From: Marinilabiliales bacterium
Lineage (GTDB): Bacteria > Bacteroidota > Bacteroidia > Bacteroidales > SZUA-534
Length of the DNA stretch: 64,000 nt
Assembly (NCBI GenBank): GCA_003512955.1
Contig: DOTG01000015.1
Coordinates: 124,001 to 188,000, forward strand
Direction of reading: 5' to 3'
Shown here: piece after piece, positions 53,390 through 62,097 of the stretch
Numbering within the stretch: position 1 is the stretch's first letter
Layout: every line of letters begins with the position of its first letter
Position numbers and translations under genes: made by a program
The notes under the pieces: generated by a model
Databases searched by the model: none
Told to the model about the DNA's origin: nothing
The model's input: the letters and a program-made list of their open reading frames with translations, nothing else

Positions 53390-53587
53390 ATGCAATTATT
53401 GCTGCGAATAGGACTTTTCTCAACCCTTACCACAGAGCAGGCCTCTTTTGAACAAGCTTTAAAAGTTGATGGTTTATTTGGTTCCATCTTTTGCATCTTG
53501 CTATTTTCATTTTCATCAAAAAGCTGGCAAATTAATTTGTTGTGGATATTGCTATCGTTCGTTGTCCCATGTTTAGCCTTACATTAA
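53390..53587 (+). CDS. Small two-helix membrane protein, unknown
   Basis: Not recognised. A frame of 65 residues with two hydrophobic stretches (GLFGSIFCILLFSFSSK and INLLWILLSFVVPCLAL) between the anti-sigma gene (9 nt away) and the NrtS-phosphatase gene (48 nt). Position and direction fit an operon member. It could also be a chance frame. Confidence 0.4.
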   Translation: MQLLLRIGLFSTLTTEQASFEQALKVDGLFGSIFCILLFSFSSKSWQINLLWILLSFVVPCLALH

Positions 53588-53635
53588 AATTACTTTATAA
53601 ATGCCTTTCAATTCCAAATTCTTTAAAAATTCATT

Positions 53636-56116
53636 ATGAATAAAACACAATATATCACTGAAGCTTTCAATTCAATGGTTTATAAAAGGGCAATAAAAGT
53701 GGCTTTAATTGTAGGTGTTATCTTAAACCTGATAAACCAATGGGAAAGTATTTTTTCCGGCTTTAAACAGTTTCATTTCATTCAGTTTTTTCTGACATTT
53801 CTGGTGCCCTATTTGGTCTCAACGTATTCATCGGTGCTATCGAAATTTAATTTTGTGAGTGGCGAGGTAGCCAATTTTGATGCGAATATCACTTGTCATC
53901 ATTGTAACGATTCAACCGTTTCAGTACAAAAAGGGGATTTGGTTCCCTATTGTCCCAAATGCACCACAAAAACCCGATGGAAATTAATTGAACTTTTACC
54001 TTCGGAAACTTTTCTAGAAGAAGATAAGGTTAAATCGAATGCCTTGTTTGCTGAATTTAATCCGGCTCCAGTAATCCGGGTTGACAGGTATGGTCATATT
54101 CAAAAGGCAAATCCAACAGCCCAGATGCTTTTTAATATTCCAAAAGAGGGTACTTTTATTGAAAAAGTAATACCTGAACTCAGTCAATTTAATTTCAGTT
54201 CTTTTATTGATTCCAATACCATAAAAACCTTTCAAACAAAAATCGGGGAAGAGTTTTATCAGCTTGATTTAAGGGCACTCACCGATTTAGGGGTTTTTCA
54301 TGTTTACGCATCAAAAATAACGGCACTTATTGTAGAAAAAAATCAACGACAGCTTTTTCAAAATGCCATTGAACAATCCACCGATTCCGTGATGGTAACC
54401 AATACTGGTGGCGAAATTGTTTTTGTGAATCCGGCATTCGAAGAGCACTCAGGTTACCGTTTTACAGAGATAGAAGGTGCCAACCCAAGAATTCTGAAAT
54501 CGGGGCACCAACCTGCCGGATTTTATAAAGAAATGTGGGATACGCTCAATAGAGGAGAAAATTGGAAGGGACTTTTCCAGAATAAAAAGAAAGATGGAAG
54601 TTTATATTGGGGAAAAGCAAATATTACTCCCATTATGGATCATGCCGGGGTGTTAACAAATTACCTGGCTGTAATAGAAGATGTTACCGAAGAATTGAAA
54701 TTAAAGGATCAGCTTAAAAGCTTTGCTTTGTTTGCCCAACACAACCCCGACCCGGTAATGCGTATTGGGGACGATCTGAAATTAAAAGAAGCCAACCGGG
54801 CAGCCTCAGTTTTATTTGAAAAAGAAACATTGGTGGGTTCAAATGCCTTGGATTTGATACCAGAATTAAAACAGTTGAATATTTTGTCAATTATAGAGGG
54901 CAACAAAAATGAACAAATAAAGGTACAAGTAGGTACACAGTTTTTGCAGTTGGTATTGAAAGGAGTTCAGGAATTGGGGTTATGCCATGTGTATAGTTCA
55001 AATATAACAGCACAACATGCTGCTGAACTAAGATTGGAATCAATGGCCTTGTTTGCCCGTCTTAATCCAGAGCCTGTTTTCCGTTTTGATAGCAGATTTT
55101 TGGTTGTTGATGCCAATCCTGCTGCTATACAAACTTTTAATGGATTACAAAAAGGAGTTGATGCCCGGGAAATTGTTCAGGCTCTGACCGATTTGGAAAT
55201 TACTGACTTTATATCGAATAATAAGATACAAAACCGTGAAGAAAGGATAAACGGCCAGGTTTACCGGATGATGCTCCGGGGGGTCAGTCAGTCAGATATT
55301 TGCATGGTATATTCCACCGATATTACTGAGCGGTTTGAACAGGAGCGGAAAATACGGGAACAAGCTGAAAAAATACAAAGCAGCATCCAGTACGCTTCTA
55401 ATATTCAGGCAGCCATTTTGCCCAGCTTAAATTATGTGGGTGAAGTGTTGCCCCAAAACATGATTTTATATCTTCCCCGCGATGTGGTAAGTGGTGATTT
55501 TTATTGGATTAAACAGGTTGAAGATTCCATTGTAATTGCCATTGCCGATTGTACAGGGCATGGGGTTCCCGGTGCTTTTATGAGTATGTTGGGGGTTGCA
55601 TTCTTGAATGAAATTGTGAAACCCGGAAATTTGGTGGCCAATGAAATTTTAAACAAACTAAGGGAATACGTTATCAATACGTTATCGAACTCACAGGATA
55701 ACATAGCCGATGGAATGGATATGTCGCTTTGTATCATTCAGCCAAACACCAAAACCATACAGTATGCGGGTGCAAATAATCCATTCGTGTTGATTAACGA
55801 GCTTGGCATACAGATAATTAAAGCCGATAAAATGCCTATTGGAACTTATATAAAACAAGACAGACCTTTTACTTTGCACGAAATCCCTTACCAAACCGGC
55901 GATGTGGTTTATCTGTTTTCCGATGGTTACCAGGATCAGTTGGGTGGTGAAAATTTAATGAAATTTGGTTCTAAAAACTTTAGGGAGTTGCTTGAACGAA
56001 TTCATAAAGCCGATTTTAACAAACAAAAGGAACGGTTAATATTGGAGCTTAACGAATGGACAAAGGACTATCACCGTATTGATGATGTGTTGGTTATGGG
56101 CTTCCGGCTATCATAA
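53636..56116 (+). CDS. NrtS-like domain fused to zinc ribbon, PAS domains and PP2C/SpoIIE phosphatase
   Basis: An 826-residue signalling protein. Residues 14-68 (YKRAIKVALIVGVILNLINQ, then FFLTFLVPYLVSTYSSV) have two transmembrane segments and the pattern of the short NrtS nitrate/nitrite transporter family. A zinc ribbon follows (Cys87, Cys90, Cys106, Cys109), then about four PAS-like units (near 133-235, 245-355, 362-460, 470-570; the second is canonical). A SpoIIE/RsbU-type phosphatase domain has DVVSGDFYW (near 615) and IADCTGHGVPGAFMSMLG. It probably dephosphorylates an anti-sigma antagonist in answer to a bound ligand; nitrate or nitrite is a natural guess from the first domain. Confidence 0.88.
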   Translation: MNKTQYITEAFNSMVYKRAIKVALIVGVILNLINQWESIFSGFKQFHFIQFFLTFLVPYLVSTYSSVLSKFNFVSGEVANFDANITCHHCNDSTVSVQKGDLVPYCPKCTTKTRWKLIELLPSETFLEEDKVKSNALFAEFNPAPVIRVDRYGHIQKANPTAQMLFNIPKEGTFIEKVIPELSQFNFSSFIDSNTIKTFQTKIGEEFYQLDLRALTDLGVFHVYASKITALIVEKNQRQLFQNAIEQSTDSVMVTNTGGEIVFVNPAFEEHSGYRFTEIEGANPRILKSGHQPAGFYKEMWDTLNRGENWKGLFQNKKKDGSLYWGKANITPIMDHAGVLTNYLAVIEDVTEELKLKDQLKSFALFAQHNPDPVMRIGDDLKLKEANRAASVLFEKETLVGSNALDLIPELKQLNILSIIEGNKNEQIKVQVGTQFLQLVLKGVQELGLCHVYSSNITAQHAAELRLESMALFARLNPEPVFRFDSRFLVVDANPAAIQTFNGLQKGVDAREIVQALTDLEITDFISNNKIQNREERINGQVYRMMLRGVSQSDICMVYSTDITERFEQERKIREQAEKIQSSIQYASNIQAAILPSLNYVGEVLPQNMILYLPRDVVSGDFYWIKQVEDSIVIAIADCTGHGVPGAFMSMLGVAFLNEIVKPGNLVANEILNKLREYVINTLSNSQDNIADGMDMSLCIIQPNTKTIQYAGANNPFVLINELGIQIIKADKMPIGTYIKQDRPFTLHEIPYQTGDVVYLFSDGYQDQLGGENLMKFGSKNFRELLERIHKADFNKQKERLILELNEWTKDYHRIDDVLVMGFRLS

Positions 56117-56123
56117 ATGAAAC

Positions 56124-56561
56124 CTATTTGGAACTAAGATTTTGAATAATCCTACCCGACAGTTGCATGTATTGAGAAACCTCTTCTTGAGTTAAGGATT
56201 TAAGGGCATTATCAATGGTTTCTTGTGCTAAGGGTACAATTTTATGGTACAGGCTTACTCCCTTGTCTGAGATATTAACCTTTCGCGATCGTTTATCTAA
56301 TGCATCCGTTGTTCTATAAATTATTTTTTCAGCCTCAAGAACATTTAGAATACGTAAAACCCTTACTTTATCAAATCCATAAGTATTAGCAATGGCATTT
56401 TGGTTCAAATCTTTTTTATGATATACCAGCGAAATAACGCTCCACTGTTCAGCAGTTAAAGAGATTCCGTTTTCAATGAGTTTTTTTTCGAGATTGCTGC
56501 CCAAATTCTTTGAAATTACTTGAGAAAGATGCCCTAAGGATTTGTCGAAACTGTACTCCAT
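56124..56561 (-). CDS. MarR-family transcriptional regulator
   Basis: A winged-helix protein of 145 residues: LTAEQWSVISLVYHKKDLNQNAIANTYGFDKVRVLRILNVLEAEKIIYRTTDALDKRSRKVNISDKG spans the DNA-binding part and the wing with its Asp/Arg pair. No Cys sensor is present, so it does not look like an OhrR-type thiol sensor. It is divergent from the sulfur cluster starting at 56814, with two palindromes in the gap, and is the best candidate for its regulator. Confidence 0.92.
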   Translation of the reverse strand: MEYSFDKSLGHLSQVISKNLGSNLEKKLIENGISLTAEQWSVISLVYHKKDLNQNAIANTYGFDKVRVLRILNVLEAEKIIYRTTDALDKRSRKVNISDKGVSLYHKIVPLAQETIDNALKSLTQEEVSQYMQLSGRIIQNLSSK

Positions 56562-56628
56562 TGTGAATAATCAGTTGAGGTTGCCTTAAATATAATATAT
56601 TACCGAGGAATAAAAATAAACATAATTG

Positions 56629-56675
56629 GTTACATTTGTAACTAATGTACTTTTTTAATTTGTGTAATACACAAA
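56629..56675. promoter_or_regulatory. Two palindromes between marR and the sulfur cluster
   Basis: GTTACA-TT-TGTAAC (56629-56642) is a perfect inverted repeat containing a plus-strand TAnnTTTG box (TACATTTG, 56631-56638). TTTGTGTA-A-TACACAAA (56659-56675) is a second perfect repeat of 8-nt arms. Both suit dimeric regulators such as MarR or Crp/Fnr-type proteins. Confidence 0.6.
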
Positions 56676-56813
56676 AATAGGATACCTAACTATTCCCATG
56701 CCGTTTTTTATACGCGTGAATCGGCAATATAGTTGGTTGCTATTTGTATAACTTTTAAGCCTTACCTGTCAGGTCTCATTGTTTTTTTCGACTATCTGTT
56801 TAAATAAATTGTT

Positions 56814-57527
56814 ATGAACAGATTTTCGATACTATTGCCATTAGCCGCGATAATGACCAGCGCCTCTGGCCAGGGACAGGATGTTACCAATTTAACTTCG
56901 TCACAATTCAAAGACAAAATAAGTTCCGGCACAATAACATTACTCGATGTACGCACTTCTTCGGAGTATGCCAACGGCCACATTAAAAATGCCAGGCAGA
57001 TGAATTATTATGTTTTGGATTTCAGGAAAAAACTACTTCTGTTGCCCAAAGACCACCCGGTCTTTCTCTATTGCAATACGGGTTGGCGTAGTAAAAAATC
57101 TGCTGAAATTCTGGCCGAGAATGGTTACAATCAGGTTTATAATCTCGAAAAAGGCATCATGGATTGGAACCTGAGCAACCTGCCTGTAGTTATTGAACCC
57201 GGTGCAAAGCCTGATGAAGAAAATAAGATAGAACCGGATGAGTTTTATGCGTTAATTAATTCAGACGATCCGGTATTTATTAACTTTTATGCCCCGTGGT
57301 GCGCCCCCTGCCGTAAAATGATACCACTGATTGACAGCCTGCAAACTGAATATAAAAACCAGGTCAGAATAGTAAAAATAAATGCCGATGCCAGTAAAAA
57401 TCTGGTAAAGGAGTTACATGTCGGGAATGTCCCATACTTCACATTTTATAAGTCGGGCAACAAATTATTCGAACATTACGGAATACTTGACAGGAAAGCT
57501 ATTGAGAGAGTTTTAAGCAACCCGTAA
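56814..57527 (+). CDS. Exported rhodanese-thioredoxin fusion
   Basis: A signal peptide (about 1-20, SASGQ) is followed by a rhodanese domain (25-125) with LLDVRTSSEYANGHIKNA and active loop YCNTGWRSKKSAE (Cys87), and a thioredoxin domain (140-237) with APWCAPCRKM (Cys163, Cys166) and cis-Pro at NVPYFTFY. The fusion could form a persulfide on the rhodanese Cys and then reduce or transfer it with the thioredoxin half, all in the periplasm. It opens the sulfur/thiol cluster. Confidence 0.93.
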   Translation: MNRFSILLPLAAIMTSASGQGQDVTNLTSSQFKDKISSGTITLLDVRTSSEYANGHIKNARQMNYYVLDFRKKLLLLPKDHPVFLYCNTGWRSKKSAEILAENGYNQVYNLEKGIMDWNLSNLPVVIEPGAKPDEENKIEPDEFYALINSDDPVFINFYAPWCAPCRKMIPLIDSLQTEYKNQVRIVKINADASKNLVKELHVGNVPYFTFYKSGNKLFEHYGILDRKAIERVLSNP

Positions 57528-57631
57528 TCTCTTAAATAATTGTTAAAACGAAATTAAGGTGTCAGGTTGGTAAAATTTTCCGACTACTCCTTCAAAAAAC
57601 AAAAAATAAGTTTCACTTTAAACAAAATAGT

Positions 57632-57988
57632 ATGACAAAAATTGCAATTGTAGTGTTTTCAGACACTAATACGGTTGAAGCCTTAGGCAAAGTATCGAAC
57701 GCTTTTATGTTAGCTAGTGAGGCTATTGAAAATAAAATAGACTTAAAAATTATTTTTGAAGGTGCAGGTACCAAATGGATTGGTGAACTTGAAAAAGAAG
57801 ATAATAAACTACACAAACTTTATTTAGGCTTAAAGCCTAATATTACTGGAGTATGTACATTTTGTGCCAATGCTTTTGGGGTAAAAACCGAAGTTGAAAA
57901 AGCAAAAATTACACTTTTAAGCGAATATAAAGACCATCCGAGTCTGCTCAACCTTTTTACAGAAGGGTATCAAGTATTAAACTTTTAA
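57632..57988 (+). CDS. DsrE-family protein
   Basis: A cytoplasmic protein of 118 residues with the DsrE/F-like fold: KIAIVVFSDTNTVEALGKVSNAFMLASEAIENKIDLKIIFEGAGTKWI and CTFCANAFGV with a CxxC (near residue 75-78). DsrE proteins bind and pass sulfane sulfur, so this is a likely persulfide relay next to the rhodaneses. It is not the short DsrE of a DsrEFH set; no dsrF or dsrH lies nearby. Confidence 0.85.
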   Translation: MTKIAIVVFSDTNTVEALGKVSNAFMLASEAIENKIDLKIIFEGAGTKWIGELEKEDNKLHKLYLGLKPNITGVCTFCANAFGVKTEVEKAKITLLSEYKDHPSLLNLFTEGYQVLNF

Positions 57989-58019
57989 ATTAAGTGTTCA
58001 CTCATTAAAATTTGAAATC

Positions 58020-58427
58020 ATGAAAACATCAAAGTCAATTTTAGCAAGCCTGGTGCTTATCTTATCAGTATCCGTATCGGTAATGGCACAAAACGAGGCC
58101 AAAATAATTGCAGTTGTAAATAAAGCCAGTTGGTGCCATGTTTGCGAAGAAAACGGCGAAAGAGCAATGGCAGCTTTTATGGCCAACAACACCGATAACG
58201 TTTTTCTTTTTGTGGGTAACGACCTTTCAACCGGTGAAACAAAGAAAAGCTCGCTTGAAGAAATTAAAAAACTGGGACTAGATACCGCCGTGGCAGATTT
58301 AAAATATACCGGAATGGTTTATTTCTTTAATGCCCAAACCAAAGAACTTATTCATCAGGTGAGCGTAGCAAAATCGGATGTAGAAATTGCAACCGCTATG
58401 GTAACTGCTAAAAACGCTGTGAAATAA
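58020..58427 (+). CDS. Exported thioredoxin-fold protein with CHVC site
   Basis: The signal peptide ends near residue 23 (VMAQNE). The fold starts AKIIAVVNKASWCHVCEENGERAM (Cys39, Cys42). Thioredoxin-like strands follow, but the usual cis-Pro is not clear (KYTGMVYFFNAQ in its place). It may be a periplasmic reductase with a changed specificity. The stop overlaps the next start by one base. Confidence 0.8.
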   Translation: MKTSKSILASLVLILSVSVSVMAQNEAKIIAVVNKASWCHVCEENGERAMAAFMANNTDNVFLFVGNDLSTGETKKSSLEEIKKLGLDTAVADLKYTGMVYFFNAQTKELIHQVSVAKSDVEIATAMVTAKNAVK

Positions 58428-58903
58428 TGAAAAAGAAAAAATGGTTCAAAATAATCACAATCGTGGGACTTGCAGGTCTATTTATTGGTGGCAGTGTAGC
58501 TCTCTATCTGTTTAACATGCCCCATCGCGATGTGCAGTCAGGAAAAACCGACTTCAGCCTTACCAGTAACGAAATTGTTTCAGAATACTTGGCAAACAAG
58601 GATGCTGCCAACCAAAAATACCTGGCTACCGATGGCGACTCGAAAATCCTGGAAATAACCGGAACCATCGCAAAAATATCAGAAAATTACGATGGTAATA
58701 AAGTTGTGCTGCTCAAGGAAAACTCTGATAAAGCCGGTGTTAGTGCAACATTTACACCCGAAACCAACCAAAATACGATAGGTTTATCAACAGACCAGAC
58801 GATTACAGTAAAAGGTGTCATCCGTTCAGGGGCATCGTATGATGATGACCTTGAACTTTATGAAAATGTGATTCTCGAAGAAAGCGATATCGTAAAAAAG
58901 TAA
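58427..58903 (+). CDS. OB-fold (tRNA_anti-like) membrane-anchored protein
   Basis: A protein of 158 residues with one N-terminal anchor (IITIVGLAGLFIGGSVALYLF, about 9-29) and a periplasmic OB-fold of the tRNA_anti-like family: ILEITGTIAKISENYDGNKVVLLKE, ATFTPETNQ and ITVKGVIRSGASYDDDLELYENVILEES. The family name is structural and does not mean tRNA binding. Its role is unknown. Coupled to the gene before it and close to yceI. Confidence 0.85.
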   Translation: MKKKKWFKIITIVGLAGLFIGGSVALYLFNMPHRDVQSGKTDFSLTSNEIVSEYLANKDAANQKYLATDGDSKILEITGTIAKISENYDGNKVVLLKENSDKAGVSATFTPETNQNTIGLSTDQTITVKGVIRSGASYDDDLELYENVILEESDIVKK

Positions 58904-58934
58904 TTCATCGATGAACATTTAAAATTTGAGACAA

Positions 58935-59501
58935 ATGAAAAAGTCAGTTTTAATTACACTAGTGGCGGCCTTAGTTATTTCGGCTGCCGGATATGCACAA
59001 AGTACCGATAAATGGGTAAGCTCCAAATCGCATATCAAATTCTTCTCCTCCACCCCGGCCGAAAATATTGAAGCTAATAATATGGTTGCTGTGAGTACCA
59101 TTACCAAATCGACAGGCGAAGTGGTCTTTTCGGTGCCTATGCAGGGATTTGAGTTTGAAAAAGCCTTGATGCAGAAACATTTCAACAGCAATAAGTTTTT
59201 GGATACAAAAAACCACCCCAAAACAAAGCTCAAAGCTAGCATTACCAACTTGTCAGAAATCAATTTTTCAAAAGATGACACCTATCAGGTCAATGTTGAA
59301 GGTGAGTTGACCATAAAAGGGGTGACAAAAGCAATTAAAGAAAAGGGGACTATTACAGTAAAAGGAAGTACAGTAGAAGTACAAAGTAAATTTAATGTAA
59401 CCCTTGCCGATTATGGGATAACTTTTGTTGATGGAAAGCCATCGACCAATATTGCAAAAACAGTAGAAGTTACTGTTCATGCCGAATACCAACCTGAATA
59501 A
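58935..59501 (+). CDS. YceI-family lipid-binding protein
   Basis: An exported protein of 188 residues (signal to about residue 20, ISAAGYAQS) with the YceI lipocalin-like barrel: WVSSKSHIKFFSSTPAENIEANN, GEVVFSVPMQGFEFEKALMQKHFNSNKFLDTKNHPKTKLKA and the C-terminal FNVTLADYGITFV. YceI binds isoprenoids such as polyprenyl quinones. In this cluster a quinone link to the exported redox proteins is possible. The ATG at 58935 is chosen over a TTG three codons earlier. Confidence 0.92.
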   Translation: MKKSVLITLVAALVISAAGYAQSTDKWVSSKSHIKFFSSTPAENIEANNMVAVSTITKSTGEVVFSVPMQGFEFEKALMQKHFNSNKFLDTKNHPKTKLKASITNLSEINFSKDDTYQVNVEGELTIKGVTKAIKEKGTITVKGSTVEVQSKFNVTLADYGITFVDGKPSTNIAKTVEVTVHAEYQPE

Positions 59502-59511
59502 ATAATATGCC

Positions 59512-59952
59512 ATGAAGAAGTTAATTTATATACTATCGGTTGTTGTGCTTCTCCTGACAACAGCTATGAAGCCAACTCCTGCGGAAAATTCAAATACCGG
59601 TGCCGGTATTCATTTTCAGGAAGGAAGCTGGAGCGAAGTTCTGCAACTGGCTAAAAGGGAAAACAAACTTATTTTCCTGGATATTTATGCCAGTTGGTGC
59701 GGACCATGCAAATTGCTCAAGTCAAAAACCTTTCCCGATGGAAATGTAGGTGCTTTTTTCAACGAAAAATTCATCAATTATGCCATCGATGCTGAGAAAG
59801 GAGAAGGTGTAAACCTGGCCTCAAAATTTGAAGTTACCGGTTACCCTACATTGCTTTTTGTAGATGCAAACGGAAACCTTGTTGCCAAAACAATGGGATA
59901 CCATAACGCTGATGAATTGCTGGAAGTGGGACAAAAAATTGCAGGAAAATAG
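59512..59952 (+). CDS. Exported thioredoxin-family protein
   Basis: A signal peptide (about 1-24) then a thioredoxin fold with IFLDIYASWCGPCKLLKSKTF (Cys63, Cys66) and cis-Pro at VTGYPTLLFVDANGN. The layout matches the thioredoxin_7/DUF255-like disulfide proteins of Bacteroidota. It follows yceI by 10 nt in the same run. Confidence 0.92.
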   Translation: MKKLIYILSVVVLLLTTAMKPTPAENSNTGAGIHFQEGSWSEVLQLAKRENKLIFLDIYASWCGPCKLLKSKTFPDGNVGAFFNEKFINYAIDAEKGEGVNLASKFEVTGYPTLLFVDANGNLVAKTMGYHNADELLEVGQKIAGK

Positions 59953-59973
59953 ATTTTAATTAGCAATCGTACC

Positions 59974-60465
59974 ATGCGGAAAACAGTTAACATACCGGGG
60001 TTTTTTTTATGGTTGGCAATGTGGCTAATTGGCTCATCATTTACCCCCGGAGTGTCATCACCGTGCAATTCACCAGACTGTCTGTTTAAGATTTCCCGGA
60101 GCCGTGATGCCAATGAGATATGGTACGCCCTTAATTTTAAATCCGATGGTTCGTTAAATAATGATTCTCCTGTTCGTGCCTTTTGGGTAAAGAAAACAGA
60201 TGGCAACCGTACAGAGCCGTTAACCTGGGTGCAAAACCGCTATGCCTACGACGTTGAATTGCTAGGTAACACTGAAAATAAGCCTAATTCCATTCAGTTT
60301 AGGTTTGTTTCTTATACAAAGCATAGTTTCGAATTCAGGCAATCGGGTGAAAACAGGTACAAAGTATTTACAAAATCAAACAACAAGGAAATAGAAGTTA
60401 CCCGGATTTTTGTGCAGATAGATGGAGGGAGCTTTTGGGGCCTTCTGTTCCCTTTGTTAAACTAA
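59974..60465 (+). CDS. DUF4833 exported protein
   Basis: A protein of 163 residues with a signal region (FFLWLAMWLIGSSFTPGVSS) and the DUF4833 core: CLFKISRSRDANEIWYALNFKSDGSLNNDSPVRAFWVKK, then LTWVQNRYAYDVELL and FEFRQSGENRYKVFTKS. It is probably beta-rich and periplasmic. The function is unknown. It keeps direction and spacing with the sulfur/redox genes. Confidence 0.85.
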   Translation: MRKTVNIPGFFLWLAMWLIGSSFTPGVSSPCNSPDCLFKISRSRDANEIWYALNFKSDGSLNNDSPVRAFWVKKTDGNRTEPLTWVQNRYAYDVELLGNTENKPNSIQFRFVSYTKHSFEFRQSGENRYKVFTKSNNKEIEVTRIFVQIDGGSFWGLLFPLLN

Positions 60466-60518
60466 TCGGTAAAGAATCCCAAACAGGAATGAATTTGCAG
60501 AAATAATCTATCCGTAAA

Positions 60519-61121
60519 ATGGAATTGATAACTCTTATATCTGTATCGCTTCTGGCCTCCATCATTGGTGCCATGCCACTGGGACTGGTCAATCTTACGG
60601 TTTTGGAAGTTTCGTACCGGAAAGGCTTGCCTACTGCCATGAAAATTGCAGGGGGAGCTTCGCTTGTTGAGATTCTGTTTGTACTTGTTGCGTTGATGGC
60701 TGGAAGTATTATTTCAACGGCGATTAAAAATATGGGTTGGGTGCAATGGTTATTTGTGGCCGTCCCAGTGTTTACCGGAATATATTTTTTATTGAAAAAA
60801 AACCATTTTGAAGCAGACCAGGATAGAAACCGGAACGAATTTGTCAGGGGTGCATTTCTTAATCTTATCAGTTTACAGGTGTTGTTGTATTGGATTTTTG
60901 CGGCAACACTCATCAATCACAACCAATACACGAAGATGGGTCTGTTTACCATTTTCATTGTTGTACTTTCAGTTTGTTTTGGTAAAATGTTGGTTTTGTG
61001 GGTTTATGCAAAACTCAGCAAAATAGTTTTAGAAAAGTTCCAGTTCTTTTCGATACAGATTAGCAGGCTGATAGGGATTATCTTAATTCTGATTGGTTTT
61101 TCACAATACTTAAAATTTTAA
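60519..61121 (+). CDS. LysE-family exporter
   Basis: A protein of 200 residues with six transmembrane segments. The family hallmark is the first helix with SLLASIIGAMPLGLVNLTVLEVSYRKG, followed by GGASLVEILFVLVALMAG. LysE/RhtB proteins export amino acids and derivatives. In a cluster ending in ergothioneine genes, export of ergothioneine, hercynine or a thiol amino acid is a reasonable guess but unproven. Confidence 0.88.
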   Translation: MELITLISVSLLASIIGAMPLGLVNLTVLEVSYRKGLPTAMKIAGGASLVEILFVLVALMAGSIISTAIKNMGWVQWLFVAVPVFTGIYFLLKKNHFEADQDRNRNEFVRGAFLNLISLQVLLYWIFAATLINHNQYTKMGLFTIFIVVLSVCFGKMLVLWVYAKLSKIVLEKFQFFSIQISRLIGIILILIGFSQYLKF

Positions 61122-61123
61122 TT

Positions 61124-61732
61124 ATGAAGACAATTATTTTATTCATTTCAATGATAATTTTTACTTCTTTGGGCTATTCACAAGCCACACGCGGTGTAGA
61201 AGATGCCAAAGGATTAGCAACAGGCACTAAAGCCCCTGTATTTAAGGCTATTGATGCCGATAACGCAGTGTTCGATCTGAACGAAGCTATTAAAAGCGGC
61301 TCCGTGGTTGTTATCTTTTACCGTGGGTTCTGGTGCCCGTTTTGCAACAAACACCTGGCACAAATTCAAGACAGTCTGTCGCTGATAACAGATAAAGGGG
61401 CAACCGTAGTGGCCATATCTCCCGAAAAACCCGAATATTTGGACAAAATGACTGATAAAACCGGAGCAAAGTTCAGGCTACTTTATGATGAAGGATATAA
61501 AATTGCCGATGCCTACGATGTAACCTTTACTCCCGATTCGAAACAACTTTTTGTTTACAACACGGTTTTAAGCGGAAATCTGAAAGACACCCATTCCGAT
61601 GATTCACAACGTTTGCCCATTCCGGCAACTTACATCATTGATAAAAATGGAACCATTGTTTGGCGGCAGTTCGACCCGGATTACAAGAACCGGTCAACAG
61701 TTGATGACATTCTTAAAAACCTTCCCAATTAG
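61124..61732 (+). CDS. Exported AhpC/TSA-type peroxiredoxin-like protein
   Basis: The signal peptide ends near residue 20 (LGYSQ). The fold has FYRGFWCPFCNKHLAQIQD (Cys71, Cys74), a CxxC version of the peroxiredoxin site, then TVVAISPEKPEYLDKMTDKTGAKFRLLYDEGYKIADAYDV, typical of the DUF899-free AhpC/TSA_2 group. It is a periplasmic peroxide or disulfide reductase. It starts 2 nt after the exporter gene. Confidence 0.9.
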   Translation: MKTIILFISMIIFTSLGYSQATRGVEDAKGLATGTKAPVFKAIDADNAVFDLNEAIKSGSVVVIFYRGFWCPFCNKHLAQIQDSLSLITDKGATVVAISPEKPEYLDKMTDKTGAKFRLLYDEGYKIADAYDVTFTPDSKQLFVYNTVLSGNLKDTHSDDSQRLPIPATYIIDKNGTIVWRQFDPDYKNRSTVDDILKNLPN

Positions 61733-61785
61733 TGTTGAATTATAAACAATTACCGGAATATTCGGTTAACCCTAAAATTATAAAT

Positions 61786-62070
61786 ATGAAAGCAATTTGG
61801 AACAACCAGGTTATTGCTGAAAGCAACGACATTATTAACATAGAGGGAAACAGTTACTTTCCTTTTGAGTCGGTAAAAAAAGAATTTTTAAAAAGCAGCG
61901 AAACTCATACTGTCTGTCATTGGAAAGGAACTGCTTTTTATTACGATTTAGAGGTTGACGGTAAGCAAAATAAAGATGCCGTTTGGTATTATCCGCAACC
62001 CAAAGAACTTGCAAAAGGTATTGAAAACCGTGTAGCTTTTTGGAAGGGCGTACAAGTTGTAAAAGAGTAA
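61786..62070 (+). CDS. DUF427 protein
   Basis: A protein of 94 residues matching DUF427 (also called NTP_transf_9): MKAIWNNQVIAESNDIINIEGNSYFPFESV, CHWKGTAFYYDLEVDG and KDAVWYYPQPKELAKGIENRVAFWKGVQV. The family has a beta-tent fold and unknown activity. The ATG at 61786 is used; a TTG-started extension overlaps the gene before it. It lies 27 nt before the EanB-like gene. Confidence 0.9.
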   Translation: MKAIWNNQVIAESNDIINIEGNSYFPFESVKKEFLKSSETHTVCHWKGTAFYYDLEVDGKQNKDAVWYYPQPKELAKGIENRVAFWKGVQVVKE

Positions 62071-62097
62071 AATTTGTTAATCTAAAGCTTAAAGAAT

